Source of the DNA: RYN-425 sp035542755
GTDB lineage: Bacteria; Patescibacteriota; Saccharimonadia; Saccharimonadales; UBA10212
Length of the DNA: 15,837 nucleotides
Direction of reading: 5' to 3'
NCBI GenBank assembly: GCA_035542755.1
Contig: DATKKU010000028.1
Location: 1-15,837 of the forward strand
Position 1 is the first letter of the stretch. The number at the start of each line of letters is the position of its first letter. This document shows positions 1-6,426 of the stretch, one piece after another. Both the position numbers and the translations under genes were made by a program. Below the pieces are notes generated by a model. The model had not been told where the DNA came from, did no database searches, and worked only from the letters and a program-made list of their open reading frames with translations.

Positions 1-378
1 AGCGCCGACAGGCAAGTAATGTGCTTGTCGCTGAGAGTGCCCGCAAATTACATAGACGAGCTTTCCAGTAAACCCCAAGTCGGACAAGGCGCAGACAATC
101 CGGAAGTTGTGCAGTGGCGAAAACTGAAGCTAGACTTTAACGCCACCGAAGCTCTGCGGGCTATTCATAACTTCGATGGATTAATCCAGATTATTGAGGC
201 CGAAAAGGACGACCGAGTTTCGCACCAGGCCGTCCAAAATTACGTTGACGCTGTCGCCGACGAATCTAAGCTGGATTATCATTTTATGCAAGGCTGGCCG
301 CACAGCCTTGGCGAAGACCCCGCTCGCAACGAAAAGTTTCAGACCATCTTATTAAACTGGGTCACGCAGCAGGTATAA
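1..378 (+). CDS. alpha/beta hydrolase, C-terminal fragment (5' end outside window)
   Basis: The reading frame is open from base 1, so this is the 3' part of a longer gene; the ATG at 19 is internal, not a convincing start. The fragment has the end of an alpha/beta-hydrolase fold: a strand followed by an acidic residue in EAEKDDRVSH, the usual place of the catalytic acid, then a helix, and a histidine in GWPHSLGED at the position of the catalytic His, followed by a final amphipathic helix (KFQTILLNWV). The nucleophile elbow (GxSxG) would lie upstream and cannot be checked. Substrate is unknown; serine hydrolases of this type include esterases, lipases and acyl-peptide hydrolases. It ends 7 bases before serS on the same strand, and the -10 box of serS overlaps its stop codon. 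Confident about the fold, not about the function. Confidence 0.75.
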   Translation, partial: SADRQVMCLSLRVPANYIDELSSKPQVGQGADNPEVVQWRKLKLDFNATEALRAIHNFDGLIQIIEAEKDDRVSHQAVQNYVDAVADESKLDYHFMQGWPHSLGEDPARNEKFQTILLNWVTQQV

Positions 379-386
379 TAGCCTTA
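351..386 (+). promoter_or_regulatory. putative serS promoter, leaderless start
   Basis: A perfect TATAAT lies at 374-379, overlapping the stop of the upstream hydrolase gene. Counting seven bases from its last base puts the expected transcription start at 386, the A of the serS ATG. The -35 region 17 bases upstream (around ATTAAA, 351-356) is weak. There is no Shine-Dalgarno sequence before the ATG, in keeping with a leaderless mRNA. Confidence 0.5.
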
Positions 387-1762
387 TGCTAGATATCCGC
401 TTTATCCGAAAGAATCCCGATCTGGTAGCCGAAAAGTCCAAACAAAAGGGCTACAACGTTGATATAAAAAAACTCCTAGAGCTGGATGAACAACGCCGGC
501 AGCTGCTGTCGCAAATTGAGGAAAAGCGCGCAGAGAAGAATGAATTATCACAATCAAGGAGCATATCACCGAGCCCGTCCCCCGCAGACAACCCACCGGG
601 GGACGTTCTGCCTCCGTCAGAAGATGAGAGAATAAAGGGCAAAAAGGTAAAAGGTGAGATTACCGAGCTTGAATCAAATCTAAAGCCGATTGATGAAGAA
701 TATTGGAAGCTGCTGAAAGCAGTCCCAAACATGCCTGCAGAGGATGTCCCGGTCGGTGCCAGCGAAGACGAGAATGTATTCGGTGAGCTAAAAGGCAAGA
801 AGCCCGAGTTTGATTTTAAGCCCAAGACGCATTGGGAAATTGCCGAGAGTAGCGGACTTATTGATAAAGCCCGTGCCGCAAAAGTGGCCGGCAGCCGTTT
901 TGCTTATATAAAAGGTGATTTAGTTAAACTGCAGCTGGCACTCATCCAATTCGTCGTAGACAAGCTTACCGACGAGGAAGTGCTCAAAAAAATTATTCAG
1001 GATAGCGGCCTTGAAAATGTATCTAGCAATCCCTTCGTGCCGGTTCTCCCACCCCTGATGATTCGTACCGAAGTTTATGACGCTATGGATAGGCTAGAGC
1101 CACGTGAAGATAGATATAAAGTTGGTAGTGACGAAGATGATTTATGGCTGCAAGGCAGCGCCGAGCATACTCTTGGACCAATGTATATGAACGAAACCCT
1201 TGATTTGGCCGATTTGCCCATAAGATATCTGGGCTACGCGACCAGCTTTAGACGTGAGGCCGGAACGTACGGCAAAGATACTGAAGGCATTATCCGCATG
1301 CATCAGTTTGACAAGCTCGAGATGGAAAGTTTTGTTAATCCTGAAGGCGGCCTAGCAGAGCATCTGCTGTTTATAGCGATTCAAGAGTACCTAATGACCG
1401 AACTAGGGATTCCCTATAGAGTCGTGCAAAAATGCACGGCCGACATCGGCAAGCCCAATGCTCGCGGAATTGATCTGGAGGCTTGGCTGCCTGGCGCAGA
1501 CGGCTTTAAGGAAACGCACACCGCCGACTACATGACTGATTATCAAGCGAGACGACTAAATACCAAAGTAAAGAAAATAAACAGCGGTGGCGAACACGAT
1601 ACCGATAACATGCCGACAAACTTTGTTCACACCAATGACGCAACGGCCCTGGCACTCGGTAGAACAATGGTGGCTATCATAGAAAACTATCAAAACAAAG
1701 ACGGTTCGGTACGTATTCCTAAGGCTCTGCAGGGCTACATGCCTGGCAAAACTGAAATTTAG
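386..1762 (+). CDS. serS: serine--tRNA ligase (SerRS), with an unusual insert in the tRNA-binding arm
   Basis: Cytoplasmic class II synthetase that charges tRNA-Ser with serine. Residues 1 to about 110 form the N-terminal coiled-coil arm that grips the long variable arm of tRNA-Ser; the rest is the catalytic domain. Motif 2 is clear (F288-R-R-E, then GIIRMHQFDKLE), and motif 3 ends in G425-R426 followed by TMVAIIENYQ. The protein is 458 residues, about 30 longer than typical bacterial SerRS. The extra length is mainly a Ser/Pro-rich segment at about residues 57-82 (SISPSPSPADNPP...), sitting where the tip of the hairpin arm should be. The serine-pocket motifs also differ from the common bacterial form: S258-A-E for TAE, THTADYMTDYQARR for the SSCSNCxDFQARR-like stretch, and TNDATALALGR for LNGSGLAVGR. 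The start ATG gives the conserved MLDIRFIRKNPD beginning. The stop is immediately followed by the promoter of the next gene. Confidence 0.97.
   Translation: MLDIRFIRKNPDLVAEKSKQKGYNVDIKKLLELDEQRRQLLSQIEEKRAEKNELSQSRSISPSPSPADNPPGDVLPPSEDERIKGKKVKGEITELESNLKPIDEEYWKLLKAVPNMPAEDVPVGASEDENVFGELKGKKPEFDFKPKTHWEIAESSGLIDKARAAKVAGSRFAYIKGDLVKLQLALIQFVVDKLTDEEVLKKIIQDSGLENVSSNPFVPVLPPLMIRTEVYDAMDRLEPREDRYKVGSDEDDLWLQGSAEHTLGPMYMNETLDLADLPIRYLGYATSFRREAGTYGKDTEGIIRMHQFDKLEMESFVNPEGGLAEHLLFIAIQEYLMTELGIPYRVVQKCTADIGKPNARGIDLEAWLPGADGFKETHTADYMTDYQARRLNTKVKKINSGGEHDTDNMPTNFVHTNDATALALGRTMVAIIENYQNKDGSVRIPKALQGYMPGKTEI
576..605. repeat. 9-bp perfect inverted repeat inside serS
   Basis: CGTCCCCCG at 576-584 is exactly mirrored by CGGGGGACG at 597-605 around a 12-base loop. 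It lies in frame within serS and encodes the Pro-rich insert in the SerRS arm. It is locally much more C/G-rich than the surrounding gene, as expected for a small palindromic element inserted in frame, but only one copy is visible in this window. Confidence 0.65.
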
Positions 1763-1791
1763 TTGAATTTTATACAATAAAGTTGTATAAT
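1763..1791 (+). promoter_or_regulatory. strong sigma70-type promoter of the 1857-2282 gene
   Basis: TTGAAT (1763-1768), a 17-base spacer and TATAAT (1786-1791) form the best-looking promoter in the window. The -35 box starts on the base after the serS stop codon. The predicted start of transcription is near 1798, giving a leader of about 60 bases that holds a weak 7-bp stem (1804-1810 with 1816-1822, one G-U pair) and a strong ribosome site, GGAGGT, at 1844-1849. Confidence 0.75.
1770..1790. promoter_or_regulatory. palindromic operator overlapping the promoter
   Basis: TTATACAA (1770-1777) and TTGTATAA (1783-1790) are a perfect 8-bp inverted repeat separated by five bases. It fills the spacer between -35 and -10 and covers most of the -10 box, the classic place for a repressor site. 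Size and AT-rich symmetry fit a dimeric winged-helix or TetR/MarR-type repressor; no such regulator is encoded in the window, so the protein that binds is unknown. Confidence 0.6.
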
Positions 1792-1856
1792 TAGTCTTAA
1801 GTTCTTGAGATATTGTTTCAAGTCCCCGTCCTTTTTGAATCTGGGAGGTCTTGCAC

Positions 1857-2282
1857 ATGCAATGGTGGATGTGGGTCATCGCCGTCATCCTGATCGTGCT
1901 TGGAATCGTGCTCATCTCTTTCGGCTTCAGTGACGAAGAGCCGGGTTCCGTCATCGTCGGACTGTTGGTCGTCGCTCTCGCCGTGCTGGGAATTATCTAC
2001 TTCAAGCACTGGCGGCCCGAGCAACATCGCCAGCACGCTCAAGCGGTAGCTGAGACCAAGTACCAGGGCTTCGTCACCGAAGACCTCAGCAATGAGACCT
2101 TTGACGTCGGTGCCTACGCCGGCAAGTGTCTGATTCCGCTTCAGCGCCACAAGGTGGACGGCGTCTACCGGCTGGAGATCTTCAAGCGGGTCAACGTGCC
2201 GGGCGGCGCCACCACGCTTGCAAACGTGCCGGTCGACAAGCAGTTTCTGCGGTCCATCGGCAACCTGGCGGTCTGCCGGTAA
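1857..2282 (+). CDS. hypothetical two-helix membrane protein with GC-rich codon use
   Basis: I do not recognise the family. The 141-residue product starts MQWWMWVIAVIL and has two hydrophobic helices at about residues 3-24 and 31-50, joined by a short acidic turn (SDEEPG), so both ends probably face the cytoplasm. Then follow a basic/His-rich stretch (KHWRPEQHRQHAQ) and a soluble tail of about 80 residues with two cysteines. ATG at 1857 is preferred over the in-frame TTG at 1851 because GGAGGT at 1844-1849 is then seven bases away. Codon use differs sharply from neighbours: about nine ATC, two ATT and no ATA for Ile; six AAG and no AAA for Lys; third positions are mostly G or C. It has its own promoter, operator and terminator. 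This could mean recent transfer or selection for high, controlled expression. Function unknown. Confidence 0.75.
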   Translation: MQWWMWVIAVILIVLGIVLISFGFSDEEPGSVIVGLLVVALAVLGIIYFKHWRPEQHRQHAQAVAETKYQGFVTEDLSNETFDVGAYAGKCLIPLQRHKVDGVYRLEIFKRVNVPGGATTLANVPVDKQFLRSIGNLAVCR

Positions 2283-2307
2283 GGCCCTAGGTCAACCAGG
2301 AGGATGA

Positions 2308-2336
2308 GTCCGGCCCACATAGTTTGTGGGCCGGAC
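2308..2336 (+). other. perfect 11-bp stem-loop in the 3' UTR
   Basis: GTCCGGCCCAC (2308-2318) pairs perfectly with GTGGGCCGGAC (2326-2336) around a 7-base loop. It has no T-run of its own and lies 25 bases after the stop codon and just before the terminator hairpin. It could stabilise the 3' end of the mRNA, act as part of a tandem terminator, or be a small structured RNA. Confidence 0.6.
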
Positions 2337-2339
2337 CAG

Positions 2340-2371
2340 CGGCGGTAGCGCATTTTGCGCCCGCCGTTTTT
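2340..2371 (+). terminator. intrinsic terminator of the 1857-2282 gene
   Basis: The left arm CGGCGG-TA-GCGCA (2340-2352) pairs with TGCGC-CCGCCG (2356-2366), with a two-base bulge and a TTT loop, and is followed directly by five T (2367-2371). This is the clearest rho-independent terminator in the window and separates the cassette from secA. Confidence 0.85.
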
Positions 2372-2424
2372 CATTTTTATGACTCAGGAAAGATTGAATC
2401 CGAAATTTAAACGCTTATAACCTC

Positions 2425-2453
2425 TTAAATTTATCGCCGTTTTACGGTAAAAT
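2425..2453 (+). promoter_or_regulatory. putative secA operon promoter
   Basis: TAAAAT (2448-2453) is preceded after 17 bases by a poor -35 box, TTAAAT (2425-2430). Expected transcription start is about 2460. The -10 box overlaps a perfect palindrome, TTTTAC-G-GTAAAA (2440-2452), which may be an operator or chance in AT-rich DNA. Confidence 0.4.
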
Positions 2454-2494
2454 GTTATGAGCCTTTTAAATAATTTGTGAGGGAATGTTTTAGT

Positions 2495-5128
2495 TTGGTT
2501 AAATTCGTAAATACAAAACTACTAAAGCGGGCACTAGGTGACCCGCAAGCCGCCACCATCAAGCGGCTTAGAAAGCGTGTCAAAGAAATTAACGCGCTAA
2601 GCGATGAATACGAAAAATTATCCGACGCCAAGCTAAAGGCTAAGACGCAGGAATTTAAGGACAGGTTAGCCAAAGGCGAAAAACTGGATAAATTATTGCC
2701 CGAAGCTTTTGCCACGGTTCGCGAAGCCGGACGGCGTACATTAAAGCAGCGTCACTTTGACGTCCAGTTAATTGGCGGTATGGTGCTGCATGAAGGCAAA
2801 GTTGCCGAAATGAAGACCGGTGAGGGCAAAACTCTTGTAGCGACTCTGCCAATTTATCTAAACGCCCTTGAGGGCAAGGGCGCCCACCTAGTAACCGTCA
2901 ACGACTATCTAGTCCAGCGCGATGCCGGCTGGATGGGCGAGATTTATAATTTTTTGGGCCTCAGTGTTGGCGTAATTATCCCCGACGAATCCTTTATATA
3001 TGACCCAGACTTTACTAACGACACGCACTTTGACAAGCGCCTGCACCACCTTAAACCGGCTACTCGCCAAGAAGCTTACGCTGCTGACATTACTTACGGT
3101 ACCAACAACGAGTACGGCTTTGACTACCTGCGCGACCATATGGTTAGAGAAACCGACCAGCTGCGCCAGCGAGATTTACACTACGCCATCGTTGACGAAG
3201 TAGACAGTATTTTGATTGACGAAGCCCGTACGCCGCTGATTATCAGCGCCCCAGCCACCGCCAGCGCTGCCGCCTATCAGCAGTTTGCCAAAGTCGTTCG
3301 CAGCCTCAAAGAAACCGAGCACTACGAAAAGGACGAGAAGCGCCGCAGCGTGGTACTCACCGACGCCGGCGTGGAACTGGTTGAAAAAATTCTCGGCATC
3401 AAAAACTTATATTCCACCGACAATCTGCGAACAATTTATCACCTAGAACAGTCGCTGCGGGCCCAAACCCTCTTCCACCGCGACAAAGATTATGTGGTTA
3501 CGCGCGAAGGCGAAATTGTGATTGTTGACGACTTTACCGGCCGCTTGCTCAAAGGCCGCCGTTATAACGAGGGACTGCACCAAGCCATTGAGGCCAAAGA
3601 GGGCGTAGAAGTTCAGGAAGAGTCCATGACTTTGGCCACTATCAGTTTTCAAAACTACTTTAGGCTTTATAACAAGCTGGGCGGCATGACCGGCACAGCC
3701 ATGACCGAGAGCGAAGAATTTCACCAAGTATATAAAATGGACGTAGTTGAAGTGCCAACCAACCGCTCAATGATTCGTGAGGATTTGCCAGACCGAATTT
3801 ATAAAACCGAAGCCGGCAAGTTTAGAGCCATTATCCGAGAAGTCAAGGAACTGCGTGAGAAAGGCCAGCCAGTGCTGCTGGGCACCTCCAGCATAGAAAA
3901 AAACGAGCAGCTTAGCTCAATGCTAAGGGCTGCCAAAATTCCGCACGAAGTACTTAACGCCAAAAACAATGAGAAGGAAGCAGCGATTGTAGCCAAAGCC
4001 GGCCAAAAGGGCGCCGTTACGCTGGCTACTAACATCGCCGGGCGTGGTACCGACATTGTGCTGGGCGAAGGTATAGCCCACTTGGGCGGTCTGTTTGTGC
4101 TTGGCAGCGAGCGCCACGAATCTCGCCGTATTGATAATCAGCTGCGCGGCCGTTCTGGACGTCAGGGCGACCCCGGCAAAACCCAGTTCTACGTAAGCTG
4201 CGAAGACGACCTAATGCGCATTTACGGCGGCGAGCGCATTGCTAGTCTAATGGACAGACTGAAAGTGGATGATGACACGCCAATTGAAAGCCGCATGATA
4301 AGCAAAAGCCTGGAAGGTGCCCAGAAAAAGGTAGAGGGCTTTAACTTTGACACCCGAAAAAACGTTGTCCAGTACGACGATGTTATGAACCGCCACCGCC
4401 GAGCAATTTACGCCATGCGTAGCGAGATTTTAAAGGCCGACGACATAAGTCCGCGTATCAAAAAACTCATCAATGAAGAAGCCGAATGGCTGACCAACCA
4501 TCCGGAATCACTCAGCGAAAATTACGAAGCTATTTTGCACGACAGTTTTCCGTTTGACGATAAGACCATGGACAAATTGTTTGATACCGCCGCCGATAAA
4601 TTTCAGAGCGAGCTTGAAGCTTCGGCTGCTAAACTCTACAAATCGCAGGAAGAAATGTTTGGCGCCGAGACTATGCGCAAAGTTGAGCGCGACATATTTT
4701 TGCAAGTTTTGGACAACCTTTGGATGCAGCACCTGGAAAACATGGATCACCTGCGCGAAGGCATCCACTGGATAAGTGTTGGCCAGCGCGACCCGCTGGT
4801 TGAGTATCGCCGCCAGGGGCAAAAATTATTTGACCAAATGCAGATAGAACTACGCCACGAAATTGTTCGTACCATCACCCATGCTCAGCCGCTGGATTCG
4901 GTAGTAACCGATAGCGTTGTAGAGACCGAGCTGACCCGGGCCGCGCAGGGTTCTATAGACAATGCTACTCAAATTCAGACTGCCGAAGTGTTTGAAGAGA
5001 CCGACTTTACGCCGCAGCGCAGCGAGCAGGAACAAGAAGCCAAAGCTCGGGCCCAACGTAAAAAAGCTCGCAAAACTGAGCGCCAGCGCAAGAAAAAGCC
5101 AGCTCATAAGAAAAAGAAGCGAAAGTAG
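2495..5128 (+). CDS. secA: preprotein translocase ATPase SecA
   Basis: Motor that pushes unfolded secretory proteins through the SecYEG channel at the cytoplasmic membrane. With the start used here, Walker A is residues 106-113 (MKTGEGKT) and the DEVD helicase box is 234-237, followed by SILIDEARTPLIIS. The second ATPase fold has TNIAGRGTDIVLG and ESRRIDNQLRGRSGRQGDPG, both SecA hallmarks. The protein ends in a very basic Lys/Arg tail (about residues 846-877) and lacks the CxC...CC zinc-binding end found in many SecA proteins. TTG at 2495 is chosen because GAGGGA at 2479-2484 is a plausible ribosome site 10 bases before it and the product then begins just before the conserved KLLKRALGDPQ; GTG at 2477 in the same frame is the alternative but has no ribosome site. 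First gene of a run with the M16 peptidase and prfB. Confidence 0.96.
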   Translation: MVKFVNTKLLKRALGDPQAATIKRLRKRVKEINALSDEYEKLSDAKLKAKTQEFKDRLAKGEKLDKLLPEAFATVREAGRRTLKQRHFDVQLIGGMVLHEGKVAEMKTGEGKTLVATLPIYLNALEGKGAHLVTVNDYLVQRDAGWMGEIYNFLGLSVGVIIPDESFIYDPDFTNDTHFDKRLHHLKPATRQEAYAADITYGTNNEYGFDYLRDHMVRETDQLRQRDLHYAIVDEVDSILIDEARTPLIISAPATASAAAYQQFAKVVRSLKETEHYEKDEKRRSVVLTDAGVELVEKILGIKNLYSTDNLRTIYHLEQSLRAQTLFHRDKDYVVTREGEIVIVDDFTGRLLKGRRYNEGLHQAIEAKEGVEVQEESMTLATISFQNYFRLYNKLGGMTGTAMTESEEFHQVYKMDVVEVPTNRSMIREDLPDRIYKTEAGKFRAIIREVKELREKGQPVLLGTSSIEKNEQLSSMLRAAKIPHEVLNAKNNEKEAAIVAKAGQKGAVTLATNIAGRGTDIVLGEGIAHLGGLFVLGSERHESRRIDNQLRGRSGRQGDPGKTQFYVSCEDDLMRIYGGERIASLMDRLKVDDDTPIESRMISKSLEGAQKKVEGFNFDTRKNVVQYDDVMNRHRRAIYAMRSEILKADDISPRIKKLINEEAEWLTNHPESLSENYEAILHDSFPFDDKTMDKLFDTAADKFQSELEASAAKLYKSQEEMFGAETMRKVERDIFLQVLDNLWMQHLENMDHLREGIHWISVGQRDPLVEYRRQGQKLFDQMQIELRHEIVRTITHAQPLDSVVTDSVVETELTRAAQGSIDNATQIQTAEVFEETDFTPQRSEQEQEAKARAQRKKARKTERQRKKKPAHKKKKRK

Positions 5129-5133
5129 CCGGC

Positions 5134-6426
5134 GTGAAGCATACCACCACGCAAATTAGTCTAAAAAATGGGGCTAAGGGCCTGTTGATTGACGTACCCG
5201 ATGCCACCGTAATGGATTTTGAGTTTAACTTTAGGGCAGGCGAGTACTTGGTTGATAAATCCAAGTGGGAAGTTCCGCACCTCATGGAACACGTACTGCT
5301 GGGCGCTAACCAGTTTATTCCTAAAGCACGTGCTTTTCAGGCCGAGTTTGAAAAGAACGGCGCTGCCAACAACGCCAGCACTGGGCTTTATCACATAACC
5401 TACGAGGCCGAAGCCGCCGACTTTGAGTGGCAGCGGATTTTAGAGTTGATGCTAGTTGCTATCAGCAAACCGCTATTTTTGCGCGATGAATTCAAAGCCG
5501 AGTACGGCAACGTCAAAGACGAGCTGGTCAGCCGGTCCAATAACCACTTTAGAACGCTAAGTCTAACGGCCCGCGAGGCTCACGGTTTGCTAGCCATGAC
5601 CGACCGCGAGCGCCTAAAGCAAATGCGTAATGTTAGAAAAAAAGATCTAGAGGACCACTACAAACGTACCCACACTACCAGCAACCTGCGTTTTATAATT
5701 GCCGGAAATCTTAAGGGCCGCAAAGAAGTCATTAAACGTATGATGGAAGCCTTGGCGCTGCCAAAAGGGCGGGGTATGTTTGAGCTGCCCAACGAAAATC
5801 CGCAGCGGCTGGAGCAGGCTGTGTTTGTGGCCCGGCCGTCAGTAAAGAACGTCTATTTTGACCTGCAAACTTTTGCTCGCCGCCGCTTTGAAGACCCTGA
5901 CATGGATGCCCTGGAGCTGGTAAACGGCATGCTAACCGCTACGCTGTATTCCCGGATTTTGGGCGAAGCCCGCGAGCGTGGCCTAGTCTACAGCATGGGC
6001 TCCGGCACCGAAACCATGAAAGACGCCACCGGCTGGTGGTTTAGCGCCCAAGTGCTATCGCGCAATGCGCCGGCCCTTTTTGAAATCATTGTCCGCGAGG
6101 TAAAGACCATACAGGCCGGCAAAATCAGTAAAGAAGACCTAGAGTCGGCCAAAATGTATTGGCTGGGGCGTCATCAGCGCAGCGCCCAGACTGTTGGCGG
6201 CACAATGGCGGGCTATACCGGGCGCTATTATTTTGACGAGGTTATAAACGACTACGACGCCATCCCCGAGCGCATCAAAGCCGTTACGATTGAGCGGATT
6301 GTCGAAATTAGCCGGGCAATGTTTGCCGAGAATGTTGGCGGCCTGGCGATTTTGGGCGGTGGCAGCCGCAGTCGCGAGCTGGCCAACCGGCTCAATGAAA
6401 TGGTTCAGCCGTTATGGAACAACTAG
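5134..6426 (+). CDS. M16B-family zinc metallopeptidase (insulinase/processing peptidase-like)
   Basis: A 430-residue, two-lobed pitrilysin-type peptidase. The inverted zinc site H49-L-M-E52-H53 (HxxEH) is intact, and E130 (in NVKDELV) follows H53 after 76 residues, matching the family rule HxxEH-x(74-76)-E; zinc ligands are therefore H49, H53 and E130 and the catalytic base E52. The second, inactive-type lobe (from about residue 230) has the conserved-type ARERGLVYSMGSGT stretch, where Arg/Tyr usually help bind substrate. No signal peptide is seen, so it is probably cytoplasmic or acts as a homodimer at the membrane. Start is GTG at 5134, five bases after secA, with a poor ribosome site, suggesting translation coupled to secA. 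It overlaps prfB by 13 bases. Substrate unknown; peptide degradation linked to secretion is only a guess from context. Confidence 0.9.
   Translation: MKHTTTQISLKNGAKGLLIDVPDATVMDFEFNFRAGEYLVDKSKWEVPHLMEHVLLGANQFIPKARAFQAEFEKNGAANNASTGLYHITYEAEAADFEWQRILELMLVAISKPLFLRDEFKAEYGNVKDELVSRSNNHFRTLSLTAREAHGLLAMTDRERLKQMRNVRKKDLEDHYKRTHTTSNLRFIIAGNLKGRKEVIKRMMEALALPKGRGMFELPNENPQRLEQAVFVARPSVKNVYFDLQTFARRRFEDPDMDALELVNGMLTATLYSRILGEARERGLVYSMGSGTETMKDATGWWFSAQVLSRNAPALFEIIVREVKTIQAGKISKEDLESAKMYWLGRHQRSAQTVGGTMAGYTGRYYFDEVINDYDAIPERIKAVTIERIVEISRAMFAENVGGLAILGGGSRSRELANRLNEMVQPLWNN

Noticed and set aside
451..825. Long open frame on the minus strand inside serS
   Set aside because: Ser/Phe-rich low-complexity translation fully opposite a certain gene; no ribosome site; explained by serS codon use.
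1818..2150. Open minus-strand frame opposite the GC-rich membrane-protein gene
   Set aside because: Asp/His-rich antisense of the hydrophobic plus-strand gene; GC-ending codons create open antisense frames. Plus strand has promoter, ribosome site and terminator.
2301..2355. AGGAGG followed directly by an ATG at 2304
   Set aside because: The ATG touches the ribosome site, the frame is very short, and it runs through the perfect 11-bp stem; better explained as a structured 3' UTR.
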